The notes: a model not told the origin generated them from the letters alone. A DNA stretch of 64,000 nt from RGIG3528 sp045598045 (GCA_045598045.1 JAZLLG010000044.1:1-64000); one strand, 5' to 3'; positions 52,203 through 61,490 are shown, counted from the first letter of the stretch. Numbers and translations: made by a program.

Positions 52203-52597
52203 TTCTTATTTTCCTCCCTGTAAAACGAACGCATAAGTCGAAGCATTCTGAAATATTTGGCCAGCTTTTTTCTTGAGGCATTGTAGTACAAAATGCCGAA
52301 GACCATACTGGCCGCCACATAAACAATGAGGATAATAAGATAAATGGCAAGAAGCTTTCTGCCCATTGAAAGATAATCGAGATTAACCGCTTCACTGACA
52401 ATGAATTCGAGCTTGTAGCCGATGTAAAGAAGCACAAGGAACAAATATCCCACTGTTACCGCTATTATATTTTTAAAAAGCTGAAGTCGTACAAAATCAC
52501 GTCTGAAGTAGTTTCCGAGGCGGATATCCTCTTTTCCCTCGCCTTCTTCGTACATTGCAAGACGTGTCATCAGCCTTATTTTACGATTGTTGACCAT
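52199..52597 (-). CDS. Unknown small membrane protein heading the cdaA operon
   Basis: Protein of 132 aa with a basic N-terminus (MVNNRKIRLMTRLAMYEE), two membrane segments (about residues 45-65 and 80-105) and a basic, Arg/Lys-rich C-terminal end. The start at 52597 has AGGAGAT upstream; a longer reading from 52651 would have none. It is the first gene of four overlapping genes ending in cdaR. No family recognised; the small two-helix shape would suit an accessory or assembly subunit. Confidence 0.7.
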   Translation of the reverse strand: MVNNRKIRLMTRLAMYEEGEGKEDIRLGNYFRRDFVRLQLFKNIIAVTVGYLFLVLLYIGYKLEFIVSEAVNLDYLSMGRKLLAIYLIILIVYVAASMVFGILYYNASRKKLAKYFRMLRLMRSFYREENKK

Positions 52598-52691
52598 AAT
52601 ATCTCCTGTCGGATGAGATACACCCACCCGTCGGTCAAAGCGGCACAGCAAATAAAAGCGGCGTCAAACTTTGCCACATGTACTATAACAT

Positions 52692-52727
52692 AAAAATCAG
52701 GGTACGACAACGCGTACCCTGATTTTT
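52692..52727 (-). terminator. Terminator of the uracil/xanthine permease gene
   Basis: AAAAATCAGGGTACG pairs with CGTACCCTGATTTTT, 12 bases after the stop codon; A and T runs on both sides would let it work in both directions. Confidence 0.9.
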
Positions 52728-52739
52728 ATAAATTTTTCT

Positions 52740-54092
52740 CTATTTATCGGCTTTCTTCTTTTCGATTGCCGTGAGCATTGTATTTACAAGGATTCCAAGG
52801 ATGAGTGCACATGCAATGGATGTGATTTTGATGGAGCCGAAATTAAGCTCAAGTCCGCCTATGCCGCAAATGAGTATTGTGGACACTACGAAAAGGTTTT
52901 TATTCTCTTCAAGCACAACCTTCTGAACCATCTTGAGGCCGCTTACTGCGATAAAGCCATAAAGTGCGATACATACACCGCCCATTACGCAGCCGGGGAT
53001 GGAGTTAACAAAGGCTACGAAAGGAGAAAGGAAGGAGATTACGATGGCAAGCACTGCAGCGGTGAAGATTGTGTATACGGATGCATTTCCGGTGATGGCT
53101 ACACATGCAATGGATTCACCGTATGTTGTATTCGGACAGCCACCGAAGAATGCGCCTGCTGCCGAACCAATACCGTCACCAAGAAGTGTTCTGTGAAGGC
53201 CGGGATCCTCAAGAAGATCCTTTTCAATGATGGAGGAGATGTTCTTGTGGTCTGCGATGTGCTCTGCGAATACTACGAAAGCAACGGGAACATATGCTAC
53301 TGCGATTGTTCCGATGTAGCCTAAAGAAAGTTCATCGAATGCTCCAAACGCAGTGAGGAATGTAAACTTGGGTACATAGAAGAATGTCTTTACTCCTACT
53401 CCTCCGTCAACAAGATTGGTGAGAGAAGAGAAATCGGTAATCTTAAATAAATCAATGTCTGTGATTAAGCCGATTGTCGTGAAAACAGCCGCAAGTACAT
53501 AACCTGCAAGAATACCGATAATGAAGGGAATAAGCTTTAATGTTTTCTTACCGAATGTGGAACAAAGGATTGTAACGAAGAGTGTTACAATGCCGCAAAG
53601 AATTGCGAGGAGATAGTTGCCGCCTGCGGGAGCTTTCTGAAGATCGCCGATTGCATTGCCTGCAAGAGAAAGTCCGATGATGGCTACCGTAGGTCCGATA
53701 ACAACTGCCGGCATAAGAATGTTTACCCAGCCTGAACCAAAAACTTTAACAAGAATGGCAATGACAACATATACAAGGCCTGCCATGCATGCACCGATGA
53801 TAAGTCCGAGGAAACCGAGCTGTGTGGAAACCGCTCCGGCGAAGGCTGCACCCATGGAGCCTAAGAATGCAAAGGAAGAACCGAGGAATACGGGGCTCTT
53901 AAAGCCTGTAAAAAGAAGATAAACAATAGTGCCGACACCCGCACCGAAAAGCGCTGCGGCCGAATCCATGCCGTTACCGATGATAATCGGAACAACGAGT
54001 GTTGCTGCCATGATGGCAAGCAGCTGCTGAATAGCAAACACTATGAGCTTACCAAAGCTTGGTTTGTCCTGAATGTTGTAAGTGAGTTTCAT
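52740..54092 (-). CDS. Uracil/xanthine permease (NCS2 family)
   Basis: Membrane protein of 450 aa with about 14 segments. It opens with FAIQQLLAIMAATLVVPIIIG, has FLGSSFAFLG, the VAYVPVAFVVFAEHIADHKN stretch with the conserved Glu, and GGCPNTTYGESIACVAITG, all typical of UraA/PyrP-like nucleobase symporters. Uracil is the more likely substrate because of similarity to UraA and the attenuator-like leader. It is transcribed alone; the ribosome site is GGGAGGAA. A promoter followed at once by a terminator-type hairpin lies upstream. Confidence 0.92.
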   Translation of the reverse strand: MKLTYNIQDKPSFGKLIVFAIQQLLAIMAATLVVPIIIGNGMDSAAALFGAGVGTIVYLLFTGFKSPVFLGSSFAFLGSMGAAFAGAVSTQLGFLGLIIGACMAGLVYVVIAILVKVFGSGWVNILMPAVVIGPTVAIIGLSLAGNAIGDLQKAPAGGNYLLAILCGIVTLFVTILCSTFGKKTLKLIPFIIGILAGYVLAAVFTTIGLITDIDLFKITDFSSLTNLVDGGVGVKTFFYVPKFTFLTAFGAFDELSLGYIGTIAVAYVPVAFVVFAEHIADHKNISSIIEKDLLEDPGLHRTLLGDGIGSAAGAFFGGCPNTTYGESIACVAITGNASVYTIFTAAVLAIVISFLSPFVAFVNSIPGCVMGGVCIALYGFIAVSGLKMVQKVVLEENKNLFVVSTILICGIGGLELNFGSIKITSIACALILGILVNTMLTAIEKKKADK

Positions 54093-54162
54093 TTTCCTGT
54101 TCCTCCCTGGAATATTAAGTTGTATTTAGCAAACGTGCAACGCACGAAATGCCCTTTTCCCC

Positions 54163-54198
54163 AAAAAAAAACGTAGAACGCCCAAAGGATTTCCTACG
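54163..54198 (-). promoter_or_regulatory. Leader attenuator of the uracil/xanthine permease gene
   Basis: Minus strand CGTAGGAA pairs with TTCTACG (one bulged G) around the loop ATCCTTTGGGCG, followed by nine T. It begins a few bases after the predicted start site near 54202, about 70 bases before the coding start. This is a terminator placed in the leader. The loop resembles, imperfectly, the PyrR-binding consensus ARUCCNGNGAGGYU. A second small hairpin (CGTGC-gtt-GCACG) follows near 54134-54146. Confidence 0.65.
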
Positions 54199-54208
54199 AT
54201 TTTTTCTT

Positions 54209-54237
54209 ACTATACTTACTTTTCAAATGAAAATCAA
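54209..54237 (-). promoter_or_regulatory. Promoter of the uracil/xanthine permease gene
   Basis: Minus strand TTGATT (54237-54232), 17-nt spacer, TATAGT (54214-54209). It separates the gene from asnA, which ends at 54292. Confidence 0.7.
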
Positions 54238-54291
54238 GCTTAAATATTCAATTTATGATTAGTATTTTTAATGCTATTTATAAGCATATGT

Positions 54292-55302
54292 TTACAGAAG
54301 ACGGATGTTATTCTCCTCTGCTTTCTTAATTGTGTCCTCAGGCCATACGGAAGACTGTACTTCACCGATGTGGCACTTTCTCAGGAAGAACATACATATT
54401 CTTGACTGACCGATACCACCGCCGATGGTGTAAGGAAGACGTCTCTCCAAAACAGCCTTTTGGAAATCAAGCTTCGCTCTGTCTTCGCAACCTGCCTTCT
54501 TCAGCTGCTCAGCAAGAGAATTCTCATCTACTCTTATGCCCATTGATGAAAGCTCAAGACCGATATCAAGTACCGGATAGTAAACAAGAATATCGCCGTT
54601 AAGCTGCCAGTCGTCGTAGTCCGGTGCACGTCCGTCATGCGGCTTTCCCGAAGCAAGCTTGTCACCTATCTGCATGATGAACACAGCTCCTTTAAGCTTT
54701 GCGATGTTGTACTCGCGCTCCTTGGCAGTGCAGTCAGGATACATATTTTCAAGCTCCTGCGTCGTAACAAAGGCAATATCCTTCGGCAGAATCTCTTTTA
54801 TGTAGTCATACTTGTTTGCAATGTAGTGCTCGGTCTCGCGAAGAGCCGCATACACCTTGCGCACGGTCATCTTCAATGTCTCAACGTTTCTTTCGTCCTG
54901 AAGAATAATCTTTTCCCAGTCCCACTGATCAACAAAGATTGAGTGAATATTATCAGTATCTTCATCTCTGCGGATGGCGTTCATATCCGTATAAAGGCCC
55001 TCACCATAGGAAAAACCGTACTTTTTAAGGGCCATTCTCTTCCACTTTGCAAGTGAATGGACAATTTCTACCGTTGCATCCTTCTGCTCCTTTATGCCGA
55101 AGCTTACCGGACGTTCAACACCATTCAGATTATCATTAAGTCCCGTCTCCGGCTTTACAAAAAGCGGTGCGGATACTCGTGTAAGATTGAGCTGTTTGGA
55201 GAGCTGTCTCTCAAAATAATCCTTAAGATGCTTGATTGCGCCTTGTGTTTCTTTGACGCCAAGCTCGGTGGAGTAGTTTTCCGGAATATAGAATTTCTCC
55301 AT
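54292..55302 (-). CDS. asnA: Aspartate-ammonia ligase (AsnA-type asparagine synthetase)
   Basis: Enzyme of 336 aa of the class II aminoacyl-tRNA synthetase-like fold. It makes asparagine from aspartate, ammonia and ATP. Recognised by SAPLFVKPETGLNDNLNG, VERPVSFGIK, SIFVDQWDWEK, ELSSMGIRV and the C-terminal GGGIGQSRICMFFL. Length is standard. AGGAGGT lies before the ATG, and its own promoter is at 55337-55365. It is apparently monocistronic. Confidence 0.97.
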   Translation of the reverse strand: MEKFYIPENYSTELGVKETQGAIKHLKDYFERQLSKQLNLTRVSAPLFVKPETGLNDNLNGVERPVSFGIKEQKDATVEIVHSLAKWKRMALKKYGFSYGEGLYTDMNAIRRDEDTDNIHSIFVDQWDWEKIILQDERNVETLKMTVRKVYAALRETEHYIANKYDYIKEILPKDIAFVTTQELENMYPDCTAKEREYNIAKLKGAVFIMQIGDKLASGKPHDGRAPDYDDWQLNGDILVYYPVLDIGLELSSMGIRVDENSLAEQLKKAGCEDRAKLDFQKAVLERRLPYTIGGGIGQSRICMFFLRKCHIGEVQSSVWPEDTIKKAEENNIRLL

Positions 55303-55336
55303 GGTTGACCTCCTGTTTTAATATTTAATGTTTCGC

Positions 55337-55365
55337 ATTTTACTACTGTTTTCCGGTTTTGTAAA
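55337..55365 (-). promoter_or_regulatory. Promoter of asnA
   Basis: Minus strand TTTACA (55365-55360), 17-nt spacer, TAAAAT (55342-55337), 35 bases before the start codon. Confidence 0.75.
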
Positions 55366-55385
55366 TGCTTTATTGTATTAAATCG

Positions 55386-55415
55386 AAAAAGGGCAACCTT
55401 TCTACGGGTTGCCCT
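55386..55415 (-). terminator. Terminator of the hflK-hflC operon
   Basis: Minus strand AGGGCAACC pairs with GGTTGCCCT, followed by TTTTT, about 30 bases after the hflC stop codon. Confidence 0.92.
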
Positions 55416-55446
55416 CTGTATTGTTTATCCGTTTTCGCAAAAGCGT

Positions 55447-56388
55447 TTATTCAACGTTCTGGAAAATCTGTGCTATAGGTGAATCGGGATCAAGTATAAG
55501 TGTCTTGTTGTCACCTGTAAGAGAACTCTTTGCTGCGTCAAGTGCAAGAACGAAGGTGTAGAACTCAGCCTTATCTTCGTCGTTGTATGCAGCTGCGAGC
55601 TTCTGCATGTAGCCTGCTTCACCTTCCGCGATGAGCTGTGCGGCTTTTGCTTCTGCTTCCGAAACACTGATTTGAATCTTGTAGTCCGTATCGGTACGAA
55701 TAATCTGTGCCTCGGACTCACCTTCTGCGGAGTACTTTGCGGCAATATTGTTACGCTCGGAAATCATACGCTCGTAAACTGCCTGCTTGTTGTCATCGGG
55801 AAGGTCAAGGCGCTTAACTTCGATGTTTATGAGTTCAATGCCGTACTGATCCATGGTGTTGCCAACATTTGCAAAAATCTTTTCCGTGAGTGCACCGCCA
55901 CGGCCGGCAATAACTTCTTCCTGATCAAGGGAGGAAATAACGTTTTTCATTGCGTTAAACACAGACGCATTGATACGTGCTTCAGCATTTGATATCTGTG
56001 AATTAAGTGTCTGTACAAAAGATGTGGGATTTGTAATCTTCCAAAGGACATAAAGGTCTGCAACCATTGTCTTCTTGTCTTTTGTAATAACGTCCGACTG
56101 AGCAAGATCGTATATAAGGATTTCCTTCGGAAGCTTTTCAGCTGTCTGAATGAAAGGAATCTTGAATGAAAGACCGGGCTCATCAATGATGTAATCAATC
56201 TTACCGAAACGCTTGATAAGTGTGTATTCGTTTTCGTATGTTACAACGAACGTACCACCGAAAATGATAATTGCTGCCAAAACGAGTGCTCCGAGAACAA
56301 TCCAGCCTTTTGAACTTTTCTTTTCGGGTTTTGCCTCACGGTACATTCCGTTATCCGATGATGATGTGTTTTTGTATGTATCTGCCAT
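55447..56388 (-). CDS. hflC: SPFH-domain membrane protein HflC
   Basis: Protein of 313 aa with one membrane segment near residues 30-52 (VLGALVLAAIIIFGGTFVV) followed by a band-7/SPFH domain (LIKRFGKIDYIIDEPGLSFKIPF) and a helical, Ala/Glu-rich end (SVSEAEAKAAQLIAEGEAG). It forms a large ring with HflK around membrane-bound FtsH in the bacteria studied. No ftsH gene is adjacent. It is 18 bases after hflK, with GGAGGA before the ATG. Assignment as HflC rather than another prohibitin-like protein rests on gene pairing and the KRLDLPDD segment. Confidence 0.88.
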   Translation of the reverse strand: MADTYKNTSSSDNGMYREAKPEKKSSKGWIVLGALVLAAIIIFGGTFVVTYENEYTLIKRFGKIDYIIDEPGLSFKIPFIQTAEKLPKEILIYDLAQSDVITKDKKTMVADLYVLWKITNPTSFVQTLNSQISNAEARINASVFNAMKNVISSLDQEEVIAGRGGALTEKIFANVGNTMDQYGIELINIEVKRLDLPDDNKQAVYERMISERNNIAAKYSAEGESEAQIIRTDTDYKIQISVSEAEAKAAQLIAEGEAGYMQKLAAAYNDEDKAEFYTFVLALDAAKSSLTGDNKTLILDPDSPIAQIFQNVE

Positions 56389-56406
56389 GTTTATTGTCCT
56401 CCTTCC

Positions 56407-57369
56407 TTAGTTCTCATTTGTAAACGGTTCAAGAGGAAGAATCATCTCTACGTTCTGACCCTGTCCGTCCTTAAGCCCGTTTATATAAACGGTCATATCG
56501 GGAAGAATTTCCTGCATTGATTCATAGAACATTCTCTGCTTTGTGATAAGGGGATATTTCTTATATTCTGCATAAAGTGCTTCGAAACGTGATGCCTGAC
56601 CGATACCTTCGTTGATACGTGCCTGCTTCTGAGCCTCGGCGTCCTTTAAAATCTTGTCGACCTTTGCCTTTGCTGCAGGCTCCTGCTCGTTCTTGTACTT
56701 GTTTGCATTGTTGATGGCTGTTTCCTTACCCTGCTTTGCGGTTTCAACTGCCTTGAAAGCTTCCTTTACCGCATCCGTCGGAGGTTCAGCATCCTGAATG
56801 GTGATGTTTACGAGCTGGATACCGATATCGTTCTCTTCCAGTTCTTTAACAATAAGCTCTCTGATTGCGGCCTGAATATCATTCTTACCGGTTGTAATAA
56901 CCGCGTCAACGCTTGTTGTACCGATAACGGAACGAATGCAGCCCTGCGCAATATTCTTTAATATAAGTGTGGGATTCTCAGATGCATAAAGCGCAAGAAT
57001 GGGATCGCACACCCTGTATTCAAGATAGAAGTCAACATTTACGAAGTCAATATTGAACTTTTCTTCGCCTGCTTCTGCGTCTTCACTGTAGCTGGAAGTA
57101 ATCATAAGAGATTCGGATTCAATTGAAATATCTGATGCTTCATCATATCCGATTGCAATGCCCTTGATGGTGGTATCAACCTTAACAACCTTCTGGATAA
57201 AAGGTATCTTCAGGTGAATACCTGCAGTATTTACTGCCTTGGGCTTACCAAATGTTGTTACGACAGCCTGTTCGTTTTCTCCTACTGTGTAAACGGAGCC
57301 GAAAACGATAACAATGAGAGCAACAACAATGATGGCAACTTTTACGATGCTTCCTGTTTTGTTTTTCAT
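56407..57369 (-). CDS. hflK: SPFH-domain membrane protein HflK
   Basis: Protein of 320 aa with an N-terminal membrane segment (VAIIVVALIVIVFGSVYTV), an SPFH domain (ENEQAVVTTFGKPKAVNTAG, VDFYLEYRV) and the helical HflK-like tail with VNITIQDAEPPTDAVKEAF, the most diagnostic stretch. It pairs with HflC. It lacks the Gly-rich N-terminus seen in enterobacterial HflK. First gene of a two-gene operon ending at the terminator near 55400. Confidence 0.9.
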   Translation of the reverse strand: MKNKTGSIVKVAIIVVALIVIVFGSVYTVGENEQAVVTTFGKPKAVNTAGIHLKIPFIQKVVKVDTTIKGIAIGYDEASDISIESESLMITSSYSEDAEAGEEKFNIDFVNVDFYLEYRVCDPILALYASENPTLILKNIAQGCIRSVIGTTSVDAVITTGKNDIQAAIRELIVKELEENDIGIQLVNITIQDAEPPTDAVKEAFKAVETAKQGKETAINNANKYKNEQEPAAKAKVDKILKDAEAQKQARINEGIGQASRFEALYAEYKKYPLITKQRMFYESMQEILPDMTVYINGLKDGQGQNVEMILPLEPFTNEN

Positions 57370-57463
57370 GTGTTATTCCTTTCTGCCCTTGTTAATGGGC
57401 TTCAAATCATTTTCCTGTATTTTACCAACCGAAAGTTCGTTAATAAAGTATCAATTTAGCGAA

Positions 57464-58111
57464 TTACAAATGTGTAATTTGCTCAGCTGCGTCGGAGGGA
57501 GTTTCCGCAATATATGCTGCGCCTTCTTTTTCAAGGCTTTCACGGGAGCCAAATCCCCAAAGCACGCCCATTGTCTTGATTCCGCATATGTTCGCGCCTT
57601 CAACGTCAAAACGTGTATCTCCGAGCATCAGCACTTCGGACTTATCGATTATATTGAACTTTTCAAGAATATCTTCAATGACCTCAATCTTTTCATGGCG
57701 ATTTCTTGCGTCGTCCGCTCCGCAAAGTTCGTCCAGAAGGACATCCGTCCCAAAGTATTCCAAAACACGTTTTGCAAAATGCAGCGGCTTGGAAGTCGCA
57801 AGAATCAAGGTCTTTCCGGACTCGCGAAGTGCTTTAAGCATTTCGGGAACGCCTTCATATACATAGGCTTCATAAATGCCTGTTGTATTATATCTTTCAC
57901 GATATTTTTCAACCGCGAGAGAAACCTTTTCTGCCGGAACCCCCGCATCCGCAAAAGACCAGGTAAGGGGCGGTCCGATATATTTTTTCAGGGTATTCAG
58001 ATCATCAACTTCAATTCCAAAATGATTAAGGGCGTATTGAATGCTCTTCGTTACGCCCTCACATGAATCGGTAATTGTTCCGTCAAGATCTACCAAAACG
58101 TACTTAATCAT
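57464..58111 (-). CDS. HAD-superfamily phosphatase (Gph/PGP-like)
   Basis: Protein of 215 aa of HAD subfamily IA. The four motifs are VDLDGTITDS with the catalytic Asp pair, ILATSKP, a Lys around NRHEKIEV, and LGDTRFDVEGA. Cap domain at residues about 15-85. Similar proteins are annotated as phosphoglycolate phosphatase, 5'-nucleotidase or pyrophosphatase; the substrate cannot be fixed. It lies 15 bases after the phosphoglucomutase gene, so it may act on a sugar phosphate. GAGGAAAA precedes the ATG. Confidence 0.88.
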   Translation of the reverse strand: MIKYVLVDLDGTITDSCEGVTKSIQYALNHFGIEVDDLNTLKKYIGPPLTWSFADAGVPAEKVSLAVEKYRERYNTTGIYEAYVYEGVPEMLKALRESGKTLILATSKPLHFAKRVLEYFGTDVLLDELCGADDARNRHEKIEVIEDILEKFNIIDKSEVLMLGDTRFDVEGANICGIKTMGVLWGFGSRESLEKEGAAYIAETPSDAAEQITHL

Positions 58112-58126
58112 CGTTTTCCTCTCTAT

Positions 58127-59857
58127 TTACATAGTTTCAAGCAGTGCCTTAACTTCTGCACCAAATGCTTTTGAAAGCTTGTCTGCTTCTTCAAGAGAGC
58201 TTCCCTTAACACCGAAATACAGCTTAATCTTCGGCTCGGTTCCGGAAGGTCTTACACAGAGATAGCTGTCTTCCGTAAGTTCGTAGTAAAGGACATTTGA
58301 ATTGGGAAGGCCTGTCTTTTCGGTTTCTCCGGTGCTCAAAACCTTTCTCTCATCCTTCTTGTAGTCACGAACCGCAATAGTCTTGTAGCCGGCAATTTCT
58401 TTAATCGGATTGTTACGGAGAGTCTCCATAATCTGACCGATTTTCTCAAGTCCGGTGATACCTTTCATGGTTACGGAGATGATATCATCCTTGAAGTAAC
58501 CGTAACGCTCATAAAGCGAAATCATGGCATCCCAAAGCGTCATGTTCTTTGTCTTATAGTATGCGGCAGCTTCGCAAAGAGCCATTGTGGCAACAACCGC
58601 ATCTTTATCTCTTGCGTGGTCACCGATAAGGCAGCCGTAGCTCTCTTCAAAACCGAAGAGGTATGTGCCCTTGCCCTGTTCCTCGAACTGTCTCATTACA
58701 CCGCCGATGAACTTGAAGCCGGTGAGAACTTCAATGCAGTTAACCTTGTAATATGCTGCGATAGCCTTGGCCATATCGGTGGATACAATTGTTGTAATAA
58801 GAGCGCCGTCGGAAGGGAGGCCCTTGAGCTCCTTTTTAGACATAATTTCATAGTCTGCAAGGAGACATCCGCTCATATTTCCTGTAAGGGAGATGTATTC
58901 ACCGCTCTTTGTATCCTTAACGTAAACACCGAGTCTGTCGGCATCGGGGTCTGTAGCCAGAACGAGGTCAGCATCGATTTTCTTGGCAATGCCGAGGCCA
59001 AGCGTAAATGCTTCCTTTGCTTCTGGGTTCGGATATGAAACTGTGGGGAAGTCACCGTTAGGAAGCTCCTGCTCGGGAACAACTGTGACATTTGTGAAGC
59101 CGAGTTCCTTTAAAATGCGTCTTACGGGGATATTTCCCGTGCCGTGAAGAGGTGTATAAACAATCTTCAGATCCTTGTTTGCCGCAATTGCGTCAGGGCG
59201 AAGAACAAGCTTCTTAAGTGTTTCAATGTAGGCGTCGTCACATTCCTTGCCGATTTGAACATAAAGTCCCTGTTTAACGGCCTCTGCCTTATCCATGGTC
59301 TTTACGTCGGCGTAATCCGTAACGGCAGCAACTTCCTTAAGGATTTCTACATCATGAGGTGCAACAATCTGTGCACCATCTTCCCAGTAAACTTTATAAC
59401 CGTTGTACTCGGGCGGATTGTGGCTGGCAGTAACATTGATGCCAGCTGTTGCTTTATAATATCTTACCGCAAAGGAAAGCTCAGGTGTCGGACGAAGTGA
59501 TTCGAAAACGTACGCCTTGATACCGTTTGCGTTAAGGCAAAGTGCTGCTTCGTCAGCGAACTCGGGAGACATGTGTCTGGAATCGAACGCAATTGCAACG
59601 CCTTTTTTCTCTGCGCCCATACGCTTAATGTAGTTTGCAAGTCCCTGCGTAGCCTTACGGACAGTGTAAACATTCATTCTGTTTGTACCTGCTCCGATGA
59701 TGCCGCGAAGGCCGCCTGTGCCGAATTCAAGGTCCTTGTAGAAACGTTCCTTGATTTCATTGTCGTTGTCAGCAATGCTCTTCAGTTCGGCTTTTGTCTT
59801 CTCATCAAAGTAAGGGTTTGAAAGCCATGCTTCATAGTTCTGTTTGTAATCTGACAT
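58127..59857 (-). CDS. Phosphoglucomutase / phosphomannomutase (alpha-D-phosphohexomutase)
   Basis: Enzyme of 576 aa that interconverts hexose-1- and hexose-6-phosphate, supplying glucose-1-phosphate for UDP-glucose and surface glycans. The active-site serine loop is VTASHNPPEYNGYK, the metal-binding loop DPDADRLG, the sugar loop GFEESYGCLIG, and the phosphate-binding RPSGTEPKIKLYF. Length and order match the PgcA type of Firmicutes. AAAGGAG precedes the ATG; the PEGA protein gene ends 43 bases upstream. Confidence 0.95.
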   Translation of the reverse strand: MSDYKQNYEAWLSNPYFDEKTKAELKSIADNDNEIKERFYKDLEFGTGGLRGIIGAGTNRMNVYTVRKATQGLANYIKRMGAEKKGVAIAFDSRHMSPEFADEAALCLNANGIKAYVFESLRPTPELSFAVRYYKATAGINVTASHNPPEYNGYKVYWEDGAQIVAPHDVEILKEVAAVTDYADVKTMDKAEAVKQGLYVQIGKECDDAYIETLKKLVLRPDAIAANKDLKIVYTPLHGTGNIPVRRILKELGFTNVTVVPEQELPNGDFPTVSYPNPEAKEAFTLGLGIAKKIDADLVLATDPDADRLGVYVKDTKSGEYISLTGNMSGCLLADYEIMSKKELKGLPSDGALITTIVSTDMAKAIAAYYKVNCIEVLTGFKFIGGVMRQFEEQGKGTYLFGFEESYGCLIGDHARDKDAVVATMALCEAAAYYKTKNMTLWDAMISLYERYGYFKDDIISVTMKGITGLEKIGQIMETLRNNPIKEIAGYKTIAVRDYKKDERKVLSTGETEKTGLPNSNVLYYELTEDSYLCVRPSGTEPKIKLYFGVKGSSLEEADKLSKAFGAEVKALLETM

Positions 59858-59900
59858 AATGCTCTCCTTTTATTGTAAGCCCTGAAATCAGTGGCTGAAT

Positions 59901-61490
59901 TTACCGGAATTTTTCATTGTCCGAAAAATCATAGAAACTGTCCGCGCCGTCGTTTGTTTCTTCGTAATCGAAGATTCCCGCTTTCGTGCCGAAAGTAACT
60001 ATTATCTGCATCTTACCGATTACTTTCTGGAAATCACAAGGGATTGTTCCAAGCGAATAGGTAACGCCCGTATCTACATTGGTAATGGAGGCTGTTCCGC
60101 CCTCGGGACCGAGGATATAAACTCTGTGCGCAGGATCGATTTCGAATCCGTAAGTGGAAATATCAACCATGGTGGAACCTTCATGGGTTCCTGTGTTTCC
60201 CTGTTCGCCTGTATTTCCTGTTTCTCCGGTATTATCGCCGGGTTCCGTACCATCTTCGGGAGTCGGTGTCGGTGTGGGCGTAAGTCCTTCTTCGGAACGT
60301 TCGGTAAGATAAATGGATATGGACTTTGTCGGACTGTCAACCGTAAGTGTCGTCTTCTGGGTTTCGTATCCGCCTGCCTGAATCTCAATGAAGTAGGAAC
60401 CGAAGTCCAGTGAAACCGGACCGCTTTCGTAATCTGTTTCCTCGCCGTTGACGTAAAGCTTTGCGCCCTCCGGCTCAATTCGGAAGTTCACTTCTCCGAC
60501 CTTTATGGAACCTCTTCCGAAATCATATACGTCCCAAACCGTTTCCTCGCCGCGTTTCACGTTAAGAAGTGCAGTGCCTTCGTATTTATCCGAGGTTATG
60601 GTGACCATATATTCACCCTCACGGACAACAAACATACCGCTTGAAGGAACAACCTCCGCATAGCGTGAACCGATGAGAATCTCGCCGTCAACAAAGTCTT
60701 CAAAATTTTGAAGTTGGAGTACACCGTGCCCCATTGTAACGATGATTTCGTATACAGTGTCGCCAATGCCTCGAATTGTGTACTTATCCTCCTTTGTGAG
60801 GAGTGTATCCACGGAAACTCTCTTTCCGTCACTGATTACACAAAGGTCATCCGAGTACTTGTAGTACTGTCCTCTGATAACCATTCGATGCGTATCTTTT
60901 TGTATTTCCAAATTGTCTATTCTGAGTTTCTCCCAGGTTTTGTCGCTCCACTCAGCCTTTTTAATGATTTCCCTAGAGTCACACGTAAACTTGAGCAGGT
61001 CGCCCGGTGCCAGCTGCGCAGCAGTAACCTGACTTCCCTGCTCCGCATAGAAAAGGCTGGACCCTGTGTAGACAAGAAGCCTCTCAATTTCGTCCTCAAC
61101 ATCGTACATTTTGATGGTTTTTATTTCGGGGTCAACATTGAGAACAACCGCCAGATGCTCATATCCTTTTTCTAATGTATCCGCCGGAGTAACCGCAGCG
61201 GCGGTTACGGAAGGCGTCTGTCCTGACTGTCCGTGATGCTTCGGCTCTTTGCTTGAAAGCAGAAGATAAATAAGGCTTCCGAAAATCAGCACCATAAACA
61301 CAGCCATAAGCGCAATGACTCCCCCGTGGGAATCGCTGCTCTTTTTGGCTTTTCGTGTTTCCTTTACGTCCGGGCGGTTCATCAGCCTGTCATACCGGGC
61401 CTTTTTCTGCTTATCGGTGCCGTAAATGCGCTGTTCGTAAAGCCTGTTATCCTTACTATTCTTTTTATCGTCAGGTCCGAGATTAATCAA
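59901..61490 (-). CDS. PEGA-domain membrane protein
   Basis: Protein of 529 aa with a basic, cytoplasmic N-terminus, one membrane segment (about residues 57-78, VIALMAVFMVLIFGSLIYLL) and a long outside part. This holds beta-rich repeats, a PEGA domain (INFRIEPEGAKLYVNGEETD, around residues 335-395) and, after a Thr-Pro and Gly/Thr/Glu-rich linker (TPTPTPTPEDG), a C-terminal beta domain with another PEGA-like piece. PEGA domains are thought to sit in cell walls or bind surface glycans. Its role here is unknown. The start is TTG with AGGGTG upstream. It sits between cca and phosphoglucomutase. Confidence 0.78.
   Translation of the reverse strand: MINLGPDDKKNSKDNRLYEQRIYGTDKQKKARYDRLMNRPDVKETRKAKKSSDSHGGVIALMAVFMVLIFGSLIYLLLSSKEPKHHGQSGQTPSVTAAAVTPADTLEKGYEHLAVVLNVDPEIKTIKMYDVEDEIERLLVYTGSSLFYAEQGSQVTAAQLAPGDLLKFTCDSREIIKKAEWSDKTWEKLRIDNLEIQKDTHRMVIRGQYYKYSDDLCVISDGKRVSVDTLLTKEDKYTIRGIGDTVYEIIVTMGHGVLQLQNFEDFVDGEILIGSRYAEVVPSSGMFVVREGEYMVTITSDKYEGTALLNVKRGEETVWDVYDFGRGSIKVGEVNFRIEPEGAKLYVNGEETDYESGPVSLDFGSYFIEIQAGGYETQKTTLTVDSPTKSISIYLTERSEEGLTPTPTPTPEDGTEPGDNTGETGNTGEQGNTGTHEGSTMVDISTYGFEIDPAHRVYILGPEGGTASITNVDTGVTYSLGTIPCDFQKVIGKMQIIVTFGTKAGIFDYEETNDGADSFYDFSDNEKFR

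Noticed and set aside
57459..57482. Inverted repeat over the stop codon of the HAD phosphatase gene as a terminator
   Set aside because: The stem is short and AT-rich and no T run follows; too weak to list as a terminator.
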